Part shown: in pieces, positions 6,931-14,659 of the stretch
Numbering within the stretch: position 1 is the stretch's first letter
How the letters are laid out: every line of letters begins with the position of its first letter
Origin: Lachnospiraceae bacterium UBA7026
Lineage (GTDB): Bacteria > Bacillota > Clostridia > Lachnospirales > Lachnospiraceae
NCBI GenBank assembly: GCA_002494165.1
Contig: DLBH01000022.1
Location: 209 to 15,071 of the forward strand
Length of the DNA stretch: 14,863 bases
Reading direction: 5' to 3'
Made by a program: the position numbers and the translations under genes
Notes under the pieces: generated by a model
Told to the model about the DNA's origin: nothing
The model's input: the letters and a program-made list of their open reading frames with translations, nothing else
The model's database searches: none

Positions 6931-9555
6931 CTAACGCCAGCCTGCCCAGAACTCTTCCAGGAGCAGGCCAATATTATGTTCATTCACCTGGTAAACCTTG
7001 TCCCAATCCTCCGGCAGCAGGCCCCGGTATTCCTGATCCAGAAAGCGGTCATCCAGCAAAAGCAGGACCCCCAGGTCTTCCGCTGTCCGGATCACCCGGC
7101 CGGCAGCCTGCAGGACCTTATTGACACCGGGATAACGGTAGGCATAATTATAACCCTGGCCTCCGGTCCGGTCAAAATAGTCCCTTATAACCTCCCTCTC
7201 ATTACAAAGCATGGGCAGGCCGGTCCCCACGATCAGAGACCCAAGGAGTGCCCGGCCGGCCAGGTCGATTCCTTCAGAGAAAATGCTGCCCAGAACGCAG
7301 AAACCTATGACCGGCTTCCCGGCCAGATCCCTTTCTTCTTTCCCTGCCGGGACATCTTCCATCTTTCTGCCCGGCCTCTTTTCGTCCATTCCATCCTGGC
7401 GGAAACGGTCGAGAAAAGCTTCCCGGTCTTCCTCATTCATAGATGGCTCCTGGACCAGCAGATCAGCCAACAGAAAAAGAGAGCTGTCCGCCGCCAGGCC
7501 GGCCACTGCCTCCATCATTTGATAGGATGCGAAAAAAACCATATAATTGCCGGGCATTTTCTCAAAGGTAACCTCCAGATACCTGAGAATACGGCGATAC
7601 ATTTCCTCTCCCCTCCTGCTGTAGCGGCTGGTCACATCCTCAGCCACTGCCAGAACCCGCCGGTCCCCGGGAAAGGGGGAAGGAAGCCTGTAGGCATTGA
7701 TTTTCTCCCCTCCTAAAAGCTTACGGTAGTACTGGACAGGAAACATGGTGGCTGAAAAAAAGACGGATGTCCTGGAAAGGTCCACATATTCCTGAATATT
7801 TTCAGAGGGGTCGATACAGAAAAGGTGGATCCTGAAAGCCCGGCCCTGGCCCTCACCATAGATCTCATATCCCTCGTTGATATGGTCGAGGATCAAAAAG
7901 AAATGACTGATGGTAAAATAAAAGCGGACCAGGTCCTCCCTCCCTTCAAATTCAAGCTTGTCTGCCAGATAGTCCTCCAGAGGACCCATGAGCCGGAAAA
8001 GGGGGAAATAAAGGACATCCACCTGGTCATAGGACTTCCATTTCCCATCCATTTCCTTAGAAAGATTTCTCAGGATCTTATCGCAGGCTTCCATCCTTCT
8101 GTGGATAGCCGGCGCCCTCTTTTTCATAATTCTCTTAGCCAGAAGGAATTCCTCCCTGGACAGGCAGGCACTGTACATGTCCCTGGCCCGGTCTAAAAGG
8201 TTGTGGGCCTCATCAATCAGAAAGATATCCCGGCCCAGTCTTCCGTCCGTAAAGAGTCTTTTCCTGTTGACATGGGGATCAAATATATAATTATAGTCGC
8301 AGATGATCACATCTGCCCAGGCAGCTGCCTCAAAGGACAACTCATAGGGGCAGACCTGGTAGAGGCTGGCATATTCGCAGAAGAGTTCCCGGCCCATGGC
8401 CCGGCCAGAAGACAGGATGGCATAGAGGGCCTCATTGATCCGGTCATAATGGCCTTTGGCATAGGCACAGGTCTCCGGATTGCAGTCAACCTCCTCCCGG
8501 ACACAGATCCGGTCCTTGGCAGTGATGGCCACTCCGTGGAGTTCCAGGCCTCTGTCACGAAGCAAGGCCAGGGTATCTTCCGCCACCAGCCTGGTAATGG
8601 TCTTGGCCGTCAGATAAAATGCCCGCTCTCCCAGGCCGGCTCCCAGGGCCTTAAGAGTGGGATAGATGGCTGATATGGTCTTACCGGTTCCCGTAGGTGC
8701 CTGAATGAAGACCGGTTTCCCCTTCTCTATGCTCTGGTGGACAAGGCCCATCATTTTTTTCTGGCCCTTCCTGTAGGAAAAGGGAAACTCCAGGGTCTGG
8801 ACAGACAAGTTCCGCTTCCTTATACTCTCCACATAAAAGCTGGCCCAGCGGCGGTAGGAAAGAATCAGGTCGTCAAACCATAACCTGAGATCCTCCATCT
8901 GGTATATCTCCATAAAGCGGCGGATTTCTTCTGTTTCCATATTACAGTAGGTAATCTGGACTCCTACCTGCTTAAGGCCTTCCTGGCTGCCATACATAAA
9001 AGCATAACATTTGGCCTGGGCCAGATGGAGGGGCTGGACCTGGTCCAGTTCCTTTACATCCTGGAAAAGGCATTTGATTTCGTCAATAACCACCAGGTTA
9101 GAACTTTCGGACTGGTCAGCAGACTCCTCTTGCTCCCGGCTGTCAGCCTGTGCAGGAGTTTTCTCAAAATCCCGGTCCTCAGCCTGTGCAGGAGTTTTCT
9201 CAAAACCCCGGTCTTCAGCCTGTGCAGGAGCTTTCTCAACATCCTGGTCCTCGGCCCGGGCAGGGCTATCCTCAGGCTCCCGGTCCGGCTCCCAGGCTAC
9301 CCGGTCGATGCCGTCAGCCCGGCCCTCCAGAACCAGCAGATAATCCTCCTCCTGCCACTCCATTTTCAGGCTAACCTCACTGCGGTAGGTCGCCTTCTGG
9401 GCTCTCTGGATCTTCCGGTGAAGCTTAGCGCCCAGGACCATGGCCTCAGGATTTGCCCGGACCCCGCTTCCCTTTTCAATATCTCCGGTCCTGAGGAGAA
9501 ATTCCACCAGTCTGCGGACTGAAGTCCTAACGGTATTATTCTGATAAGTCAGCAT
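6931..9555 (-). CDS. Rad3/XPD-type Fe-S helicase with N-terminal PD-(D/E)XK nuclease domain
   Basis: An 874-aa two-part DNA repair-type enzyme. Residues 35-240 resemble RecB/Cas4-type PD-(D/E)XK nucleases: GAKLHRKIQ (42-50), GRADGID with Asp81 (78-84), DEIK with Glu159 and Lys161 (158-161), and QAKCYA (180-185). The helicase has Walker A APTGTGKT (286-293), DEAH (448-451), an Fe-S cluster set resembling XPD (Cys351, Cys358 or Cys363, Cys393, Cys402 in CPYE) and motif VI QAAGRVIRT (816-824). It should unwind DNA 5'-3' with ATP and may cut it; such fusions are known in Firmicutes annotated as ATP-dependent helicase. Four 12-aa PAQAEDR-FEKT-like repeats (98-145) sit between the Asp81 and Glu-x-Lys motifs. 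A GGGAGGGAGAG site precedes the ATG by about 6 nt. No convincing promoter was seen upstream. sfsA follows after 82 bp. Confidence 0.92.
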   Translation of the reverse strand: MLTYQNNTVRTSVRRLVEFLLRTGDIEKGSGVRANPEAMVLGAKLHRKIQRAQKATYRSEVSLKMEWQEEDYLLVLEGRADGIDRVAWEPDREPEDSPARAEDQDVEKAPAQAEDRGFEKTPAQAEDRDFEKTPAQADSREQEESADQSESSNLVVIDEIKCLFQDVKELDQVQPLHLAQAKCYAFMYGSQEGLKQVGVQITYCNMETEEIRRFMEIYQMEDLRLWFDDLILSYRRWASFYVESIRKRNLSVQTLEFPFSYRKGQKKMMGLVHQSIEKGKPVFIQAPTGTGKTISAIYPTLKALGAGLGERAFYLTAKTITRLVAEDTLALLRDRGLELHGVAITAKDRICVREEVDCNPETCAYAKGHYDRINEALYAILSSGRAMGRELFCEYASLYQVCPYELSFEAAAWADVIICDYNYIFDPHVNRKRLFTDGRLGRDIFLIDEAHNLLDRARDMYSACLSREEFLLAKRIMKKRAPAIHRRMEACDKILRNLSKEMDGKWKSYDQVDVLYFPLFRLMGPLEDYLADKLEFEGREDLVRFYFTISHFFLILDHINEGYEIYGEGQGRAFRIHLFCIDPSENIQEYVDLSRTSVFFSATMFPVQYYRKLLGGEKINAYRLPSPFPGDRRVLAVAEDVTSRYSRRGEEMYRRILRYLEVTFEKMPGNYMVFFASYQMMEAVAGLAADSSLFLLADLLVQEPSMNEEDREAFLDRFRQDGMDEKRPGRKMEDVPAGKEERDLAGKPVIGFCVLGSIFSEGIDLAGRALLGSLIVGTGLPMLCNEREVIRDYFDRTGGQGYNYAYRYPGVNKVLQAAGRVIRTAEDLGVLLLLDDRFLDQEYRGLLPEDWDKVYQVNEHNIGLLLEEFWAGWR
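9121..9264 (-). repeat. 36-bp tandem repeat inside the helicase gene (4 units)
   Basis: Four 12-codon units encode PARAEDQDVEKA, PAQAEDRGFEKT, PAQAEDRDFEKT and PAQADSREQEES (residues 98-145). The middle units are almost identical at the DNA level and the outer ones are diverged. The segment is acidic and presumably disordered, lying between two catalytic motifs of the nuclease domain. Confidence 0.9.
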
Positions 9556-10072
9556 TTTTCTCTCCCTCCCGGATTTGTCTCTTCAGTGGATAGTTTTTTG
9601 TCATTTTTGCCCTATTTTGAATATTATCTCTTGTTTTTTTCCGTTAATTTTACATAGGGGATTTTCTATTGAAAAATATATACTTTCTTTTGAAAGAAAT
9701 AATTCTTTTGCTGAAAATCTTGGTTTCTTTTTATCAGCAGCTAAAAAATTGGTTTAAAGCAACGGGATCTTTCTTCAAAATATCCTGACAAAAGAAAATG
9801 CCCACAATGAGGGGCAAAACTCATTGTGGGCACCTTCCGTATAATACTAACCTTTAACTTAGGGGATTACTGATATTATAATACAATACTTCCGAAAGAA
9901 TATCATGGTATTCTAAAGTAAATTTTTGTTTAATTTTTTATAAAAAATCTAAAATATCTTGACAGTAATCTAAAAAATCCCACTCAAGGCTAAAATATTA
10001 CGGATGTATAGCTATGGTCCGATTAATTTGTCCCATATAAGCTATATTTTGGAATAATCATACTTTATGACT
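9556..10072. other. AT-rich gap between ppaC and the helicase gene
   Basis: This 517-bp gap holds the ppaC terminator (9799-9832) and no convincing gene. Short frames here lack ribosome binding sites. A TATAAT (9875-9880, minus strand) lies about 43 bp before the terminator hairpin, but with a poor -35. An imperfect inverted repeat with AGCTAT and ATAGCT arms lies at about 10006-10048. I see no strong helicase promoter. Confidence 0.6.
9799..9832 (-). terminator. Rho-independent terminator downstream of ppaC
   Basis: A 13-bp perfect stem (arms TGCCCACAATGAG and CTCATTGTGGGCA) with an 8-nt loop is followed on the minus strand by TTTTCTTTTG. It is the first strong terminator after ppaC, about 240 bp beyond the stop codon. 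The plus-strand side lacks a T-run. Confidence 0.85.
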
Positions 10073-11728
10073 TTATGGCAGCTGATTCAAGATTGCAGGA
10101 ATCAACTGTTTCTTTCTGGATACCACACCCGGAAGTTCTGCCGAATGCTCACCCGGGGTTACATGGAAGGCCTCGCCGATCACTTCCTTGCTCATCTCGC
10201 CAACCATAAGCAGGTTGGTGGACTCTGTCAGGATATCCGTCATCATGAAAAGAACGAAATCAAGACCGCTCTTGTCCTTCACTTCCTCCATATAAGGCAG
10301 CAGCTTCTCTGTGCATGCAGCCAGCTCTTTCTTGTTCATAGAGGAGATCTGTCCCACACCAAAGTTAATCTTCTTGTCATTAAACTTCTTGAAATCCTGG
10401 TAGAAGATCTCATTGGCGGTCTTGGATCTGAGAGCGCTGCCCGCGTCAAACATATCCATGGCATAGTCTTCGATCTCTACGTCAGCGATGGCTGCCAGCC
10501 TCTCAGCGATAATCCGGTCGATCGGCGTGCAGGTCGGGGACCGGAACATGAGGGTGTCAGACAGGATAGCTGACAGCAGAAGGCCTGCAATCTGCGGTGG
10601 AATCTCGATACCATTCTCATCATAGATCTGGGTGACGATGGTAGCTGTGCAGCCCACAGGCTGGTTACGGAAGTAGAGAGGTGCGGTGGTCTCAATGTTA
10701 CCAAGACGATGGTGGTCAATGATCTCGAGGATCTCTGCCTCCTCAAAACCGTCTACAGCCTGGGTCTTCTCATTGTGGTCCACCAGAATCATTCTCTTTT
10801 TTTCAAGGTCAAGAAGATTTCTTCTTGAGATCATACCGGCATAGTTGCCATGCTTGTCAACGATAGGGAAGTCACGGAAACGCTTTTTGGCCATAATCTC
10901 CTGGATATCATCGACAAAGTCTGTAGTCTTAAAGGTAATGAGCCCGTCACTGGTCATGAAATGCCTTACGGGCATACTGTGATTAAGGAGACGGGCAACC
11001 GTATAGGTGTCGTAGGGGCTGGAGATAATCCTGCAGCCATGCTCCTTGGCCATCTTGCGGATGGTCTTGGAGACAACAGCTCCTGTACAGATAACTACAC
11101 AGGAGGCATCCATCTCTATGGCACAGAGCTGGGCTTCATATCTGTTACTGAGCAGGACCAGGTCATGGGGCTCGATATAGCTTTCCATCACATCCGGGTT
11201 GGCGGAAGCGACAACAACCTTACCCTCATCAAAAGTACCCTCTATATCACCGACGATCATCTCACCGTCAATGGTCTCCACGATGTTCTTATAGCTGGTC
11301 TGGGCCTCAGAAAGAATCATGTTATCATAAACATCCATATCCGAATAAGCGATATCACCAATGGTGATAATACCCTTCAGTTTCTCATCTTCAAGGATGG
11401 GCAGGGAAACAATCTGTTCCTTTCTCATATTATACCAGGCATTCTTCAGGGAAAGCTCCTCATGGACTCCTCCCGTCCTGCTGTATTCAATATCGGAAAC
11501 CTGTGGACGAATATCAGAAATATATTTTGGCGGTTCAACACCAAAATGATTAAGCACAAACTGGGTCTCTTCATTGATCTGCCCGGCCCTGGATGGCACA
11601 TAGTTGAACTCACCGTTATTTCTTTCACTTAAAAGATTCTTCAGATAGGCATAAGAGATCGCTGAACAGATACTGTCCGTATCCGGATTCTTATGGCCAA
11701 TTACAAAAACATTCTTTTTCTTTGCCAC
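10073..11728 (-). CDS. ppaC: Mn-dependent inorganic pyrophosphatase with CBS and DRTGG domains
   Basis: A 551-aa family II pyrophosphatase (DHH superfamily) that hydrolyses PPi to phosphate in the cytosol. It has the N-terminal metal motif GHKNPDTDS (11-19; His12, Asp16, Asp18), DIRPQ (72-76), a regulatory insert of CBS1 (about 77-135), DRTGG (about 140-250) and CBS2 (about 253-310), then VDHNE (316-320), DHHRLGN (338-344), SDT at 390-392 and a DHHA2 domain ending with SRKKQLIP. In studied members of this type, such as that of Clostridium perfringens, the CBS pair binds adenine nucleotides and the DRTGG form also diadenosine polyphosphates, which tune activity. The frame opens at 11773, but a perfect AAGGAGGT lies 5 nt before a GTG at 11728 and yields the usual AKKKNVFVIGHK start, so GTG is chosen. 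The gene follows the 366-aa gene by 75 bp. Confidence 0.96.
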   Translation of the reverse strand: MAKKKNVFVIGHKNPDTDSICSAISYAYLKNLLSERNNGEFNYVPSRAGQINEETQFVLNHFGVEPPKYISDIRPQVSDIEYSRTGGVHEELSLKNAWYNMRKEQIVSLPILEDEKLKGIITIGDIAYSDMDVYDNMILSEAQTSYKNIVETIDGEMIVGDIEGTFDEGKVVVASANPDVMESYIEPHDLVLLSNRYEAQLCAIEMDASCVVICTGAVVSKTIRKMAKEHGCRIISSPYDTYTVARLLNHSMPVRHFMTSDGLITFKTTDFVDDIQEIMAKKRFRDFPIVDKHGNYAGMISRRNLLDLEKKRMILVDHNEKTQAVDGFEEAEILEIIDHHRLGNIETTAPLYFRNQPVGCTATIVTQIYDENGIEIPPQIAGLLLSAILSDTLMFRSPTCTPIDRIIAERLAAIADVEIEDYAMDMFDAGSALRSKTANEIFYQDFKKFNDKKINFGVGQISSMNKKELAACTEKLLPYMEEVKDKSGLDFVLFMMTDILTESTNLLMVGEMSKEVIGEAFHVTPGEHSAELPGVVSRKKQLIPAILNQLP

Positions 11729-11803
11729 GCAATACCTCCTTATCCAGGAATATACATCCCCCATTGTCAGCAATAGTAAAGATTACATATACAAAACAGA
11801 AAA

Positions 11804-12904
11804 TTACTCTTTTCCGCCTTCTATAATTGTAAATAATTTCTCTCTGTTTTTCAACTGTTTTTCATGGGACAGCTTCTCAAATTCTGACCTGCTGAAACCC
11901 TTGTACTCAAAGACCGGTATGTGATAAAAGAGATTGCGGACCACCTGCCTCATCTTCTCTTCCTGCCGCTCTGACCGGATATCCAGCTTCTTCATCTCAT
12001 TCATGACAGAGTCATAAGAGGCACTGTTACGGATCATCTTAACCAGCTTCTGCAGCAGGACCGTGACCTGCATATAGTCCATATCCATATCATCGATCAG
12101 AAGGTCACCGAATTCCGACACTCCCTTCCAACGGTTGTCAATGCCGCCGGAATCAGCGATATAGAGGAGCTGGTCCACCGTAATCTTTTTGTGACGCAGC
12201 TTCCTGTGCTCTCTCATATAGAGTAGTATGAGATCCGGATTCTCCACCTCGTAGTTCTGAAAATACATATGTTTGCCGGATCCGCTCATGAGAATAGCCC
12301 CAAAGGACCAGAGGGAGCTTCTGCATTTGATATAAGAAAAGAAGTCATCGAAGGAGATGGCATACTTGGAAACCTTTATAAAAATATTATGGAAGACCTC
12401 CATATCAATGACCCCATAATAGAACATACTGCCGGCAATGAGTTTGTCCCAATGGCTGTAGCGCTTAATCAGGTTCCGGCTTTTCCTGCTCTTAAAAAGA
12501 AAATAAAAGCGGTCCCGGGATTCCGTAATCCTGTAAAGAACCTTCTGTTTTTTCCCATTGATATCGTAATCCGGAATACCCGAAGAAGCCAGACCGAATA
12601 TACGCAGATACTCCACATAATTCCAGGACATTTCATCCATTTCCAGCTGGTCATTTTCCCAGATATCCATGACTAAATCAATCATATCCCCCGGAAGCAT
12701 CTTTATAATAAGGTTAGGGTCATCCACCAAGGCCTGGTAGAAAGCCATAACATAAGCGTCTTTGTGAAGGCCTTCGCTGTATTCCACACCGATCCTCCCA
12801 AGAATGGCCTTAATGGTCTCCACAGGAGTCCTGGACATAATGGAAAATGCTCCAAAATCCGCCGTGACAATCTTTACTTGATCATAAGATAAATTCTCTG
12901 CCAT
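11804..12904 (-). CDS. Unrecognised 366-aa helical protein
   Basis: I do not recognise a named family. The protein (start MAENLSYDQVKIVTADFG) has no signal peptide or clear membrane segment and no Cys cluster. It appears mostly helical and rich in charged and aromatic residues. A stretch at about 150-195 (GSMFYYGVIDMEVFHNIFIK) is reminiscent of the helical repeats in long clostridial SEC-C proteins, but the SEC-C motif itself is missing; this is a weak resemblance. The C-terminal 90 residues are Lys/Glu-rich. Codon use and GC match the neighbours. The ribosome binding site is weak (AAGGAA about 10 nt before the ATG). It has its own strong promoter and a 190-nt leader with 17-bp repeats. ppaC follows after 75 bp and may be co-transcribed. 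Confidence 0.8.
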   Translation of the reverse strand: MAENLSYDQVKIVTADFGAFSIMSRTPVETIKAILGRIGVEYSEGLHKDAYVMAFYQALVDDPNLIIKMLPGDMIDLVMDIWENDQLEMDEMSWNYVEYLRIFGLASSGIPDYDINGKKQKVLYRITESRDRFYFLFKSRKSRNLIKRYSHWDKLIAGSMFYYGVIDMEVFHNIFIKVSKYAISFDDFFSYIKCRSSLWSFGAILMSGSGKHMYFQNYEVENPDLILLYMREHRKLRHKKITVDQLLYIADSGGIDNRWKGVSEFGDLLIDDMDMDYMQVTVLLQKLVKMIRNSASYDSVMNEMKKLDIRSERQEEKMRQVVRNLFYHIPVFEYKGFSRSEFEKLSHEKQLKNREKLFTIIEGGKE

Positions 12905-12959
12905 ATATTGTGAAATTCCTTTTTTCTAGTTATTACCAGTATCCCTTCAATGATAATAC

Positions 12960-13078
12960 TTACTGATAGTCATTATTAATTGATAGCCATTATTGATTGG
13001 TAGTCGTTACTTACTGATAACCATAATTAATTGATAGCCATTATTGATTGGTAATCGTTATTTACTGATAGCCACTAC
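12960..13078 (-). repeat. 17-bp tandem repeat (7 units; 51-bp higher-order period)
   Basis: Seven in-phase 17-bp units follow a consensus near TTAnTGATAGCCATTAT. Every third unit is most alike, so a 51-bp super-unit (12960-13010 versus 13011-13061) matches at 46 of 51 positions. The array is contiguous, with no spacers. It lies between the promoter at 13101-13129 and the 366-aa gene's start, so it is transcribed as leader RNA. On the minus strand units 2 and 5 each contain a tiny ATG-GCT-ATC-AAT-TAA frame. Confidence 0.92.
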
Positions 13079-13100
13079 TTATTTGCAACATATAATACTA

Positions 13101-13129
13101 TTTATAGCATATACCAGGAAGAGGGTCAA
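13101..13129 (-). promoter_or_regulatory. Promoter of the 366-aa protein gene
   Basis: On the minus strand, -35 TTGACC (13124-13129), 17 bases, then an extended -10 TGC-TATAAA (hexamer 13101-13106). Start is expected near 13094, giving a leader of about 190 nt that contains the whole 17-bp repeat array. Confidence 0.75.
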
Positions 13130-13381
13130 AAACTATCCAAAATCTGACCATAATCAGTAATTACCGGGCCAGGCCCCGGCACAAATAAGAAACAGTCCAC
13201 TCCCTGAAAAGGTTTTCATTCAAAGCTGGTCTATCTGCTAGTGTTTCTAATATAATAATACCTTTTGAAAGAAAAAAAGCATCCCGCGATGATATACTGC
13301 TCCCAGGCAGAACACCAAAACGGAATGCTATGCTAACTTCTTTAAAGCAACTACCCTGTCTGATCCGGGCAGGCACACATA
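13130..13381. other. Gap downstream of the SEC-C gene, no gene called
   Basis: Together with the repeat array this makes a 477-bp gene-free gap. A GC-rich hairpin (arms CCGGG and CCCGG, about 13164-13179) is followed on the minus strand by TAATTACTGATT, which is too poor in U to call a terminator confidently. A 71-codon minus frame here has no ribosome binding site and no recognisable features. Confidence 0.5.
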
Positions 13382-13891
13382 CTATGCGTTACGGCCGCAG
13401 CACTTCTTATACTTCTTACCACTTCCGCATGGACAGGGATCATTCCTGCCAACCTTAGGCGGCTTAACTACTGTGTTGGCCTTTCTCTGCTCTAAAAAGA
13501 TCTCATGACGTCTATCTTCAGTGAGAAGATCATCCCACTGGGGCAGGTTGTAAAGCCACTCAGCCCTGGCGGCGCACATGTTATAATAGAGCTTCTCCAG
13601 ATCATAATCCAGGTTAACAAGAGTGTTCTCATCCATCTCCTCAATAGGATTGGGAGTCTTGAGACTGTCATTAATTCCATCCAGATAACCTGTAAAATAA
13701 TTCAGGTCCATATTATACTTTTCTGCCAGTTCAGCAACCGTGCCGCTCACCGGATGGTCCGGGTCAGCCAGAATCTCTTCATAAACTGCCTGCTCTTTAG
13801 CGAAATAACCCTGCCAGAACTTTTTTCCGTCCGAAGTTCTGTCATCATGCTGCTGGTAAGCAAATTCTCTCCAATCACTCAATAAAGACAT
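13382..13891 (-). CDS. SEC-C zinc-motif protein
   Basis: A 169-aa protein ending in a canonical SEC-C motif, [18 protein letters not shown] (148-165), with Zn ligands Cys153, Cys155, Cys164 and Cys165 (Cys-x-Cys-x8-Cys-Cys). The motif is known from the SecA C-terminus, where it binds Zn and contacts SecB and ribosomes; many short Firmicute proteins carry it with unknown function. The N-terminal 145 residues are mostly helical, acidic and Trp/Tyr-rich ([17 protein letters not shown] at 25-41). Length and layout fit the common short clostridial SEC-C protein. A GAGAGGGAA site precedes the ATG, and a good promoter lies 62 bp upstream. Its role is not known. Confidence 0.9.
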   Translation of the reverse strand: MSLLSDWREFAYQQHDDRTSDGKKFWQGYFAKEQAVYEEILADPDHPVSGTVAELAEKYNMDLNYFTGYLDGINDSLKTPNPIEEMDENTLVNLDYDLEKLYYNMCAARAEWLYNLPQWDDLLTEDRRHEIFLEQRKANTVVKPPKVGRNDPCPCGSGKKYKKCCGRNA

Positions 13892-13952
13892 AATAAATTC
13901 CCTCTCTATATATAATAATCATGAATGTGACCATCCAAATTCAGCAATAAAC

Positions 13953-13981
13953 AGTATAGCAAAGTTAAATGCTAAGCGCAA
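13953..13981 (-). promoter_or_regulatory. Promoter of the SEC-C protein gene
   Basis: On the minus strand, -35 TTGCGC (13976-13981), 17 bases, then an extended -10 TGC-TATACT (hexamer 13953-13958). It lies in the 102-bp gap after the DUF6465 gene and gives a leader of about 55 nt. Confidence 0.7.
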
Positions 13982-13993
13982 GGGACAAAATCA

Positions 13994-14557
13994 TCAGAAG
14001 AGATATACTTTTCCTGAATTGTTGCCATTGATCACATAATAGGCGGAAGCATCTTCAGGCTTTAAGTAAACATTCAATGATGTAATCTTCTTGGCATCAT
14101 GCCCCTCTTCCTGGTACTGCTCCCTGATTTTGGCGATCAGATCATCTAACTGGGACTCATTACCCTGATACTGAATATAAACTGCTGTTTGGCAGGCCTT
14201 GTCCTCAGCCTTTGCAGGACTCTCCGTAACCTTCTTTTCAGGCTTAGCAGGAGCCTCTTCTGCCTTCTTTTCTGCCTTTGCAGGAGCCCTTTTTACCTTC
14301 TTCTCAGCCTTAGCAGGAGCCTCTTCTGCCTTCTTTTCAGGCTTAGCCACAGACTTCTTAGCTGCCTTGACAGACTTGCTCTTAGTCTCTGTTACAGGCT
14401 TAGTCTCTGCCGGACTGTCTTTTTTCGCACTGTCAGAAGCTGCTGTTGCAGTAACTGTCTGTGCCTGTTCTGTTACGGTTTCCTTAACTACAGGTGTCTC
14501 AACTACTGCTTTCTTTTTTACAGCTGCTGTTTTTGTCTTAGTTTTCTTTGTCGGCAT
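13994..14557 (-). CDS. DUF6465 family protein with Lys/Ala/Pro-rich repeat tail
   Basis: A 187-aa protein in two parts. Residues 1-120 are basic, disordered and low in complexity (Lys, Ala, Pro, Glu, Thr), with about 4.5 tandem 11-aa units of AKxEKKxxxAP type at 71-121. The tail resembles histone H1-like bacterial proteins. Residues 122-187 form a small globular domain (TAVYIQYQGNESQLDDLIAKI to SAYYVINGNNSGKVYLF) that fits the DUF6465 family common in Clostridia, whose function I do not know. The basic tail suggests nucleic acid binding, but that is inference. An AAGGAG site lies about 9 nt before the ATG. The gene sits 72 bp beyond the tRNA-Gly terminator. Confidence 0.88.
   Translation of the reverse strand: MPTKKTKTKTAAVKKKAVVETPVVKETVTEQAQTVTATAASDSAKKDSPAETKPVTETKSKSVKAAKKSVAKPEKKAEEAPAKAEKKVKRAPAKAEKKAEEAPAKPEKKVTESPAKAEDKACQTAVYIQYQGNESQLDDLIAKIREQYQEEGHDAKKITSLNVYLKPEDASAYYVINGNNSGKVYLF
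14195..14347 (-). repeat. 33-bp tandem repeat inside the DUF6465 gene
   Basis: Four to five 11-codon units encode AKPEKKAEEAP, AKAEKKVKRAP, AKAEKKAEEAP, AKPEKKVTESP and a partial AKAEDKA. Alternate units are most alike at the DNA level (the two containing GCCTCTTCTGCC on the plus strand), suggesting duplication of a two-unit block. Confidence 0.9.
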
Positions 14558-14584
14558 AATACATCACTCCTTAAATAAAGTAAA

Positions 14585-14593
14585 GTTATACCA
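14585..14593 (-). promoter_or_regulatory. Possible DUF6465 promoter (extended -10 only)
   Basis: The minus strand reads TGG-TATAAC (hexamer 14585-14590), an extended -10, about 28 bp before the start codon. I see no good -35 at 16-18 bp, so this is a weak call. Confidence 0.35.
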
Positions 14594-14629
14594 ATACCAA
14601 CATTTTACTCTTTTTTCTCCATATTAAAG

Positions 14630-14656
14630 AAAAAACCGGGAACACCCCAGTTTTTT
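14630..14656 (-). terminator. Rho-independent terminator after tRNA-Gly
   Basis: An 11-bp stem (arms AAAAAACTGGG and CCCGGTTTTTT with one G-U pair) and a 5-nt loop ends in a U-run on the minus strand. It lies 4 bp past the tRNA and closes the rRNA-tRNA transcription unit. Near symmetry could also stop plus-strand readthrough. Confidence 0.88.
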
Positions 14657-14659
14657 CAG

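Noticed and set aside
6931..9555. Cas4 or defence helicase system
   Set aside because: The nuclease-helicase fusion is a housekeeping-type Firmicute protein, and no cas, restriction or other defence gene is adjacent.
9575..9757. 60-codon plus-strand frame in the gap upstream of the helicase
   Set aside because: It starts at TTG without a ribosome binding site in AT-rich DNA, divergent to every neighbouring gene.
12960..13078. CRISPR array
   Set aside because: The 17-bp units are contiguous with no unique spacers and there are no cas genes.
13164..13179. Terminator of the SEC-C gene
   Set aside because: The GC-rich hairpin has only a 5-bp clean stem and no U-run on the minus strand.
13161..13376. 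71-codon minus-strand frame downstream of the SEC-C gene
   Set aside because: No ribosome binding site, no recognisable features, and it contains likely non-coding hairpins.
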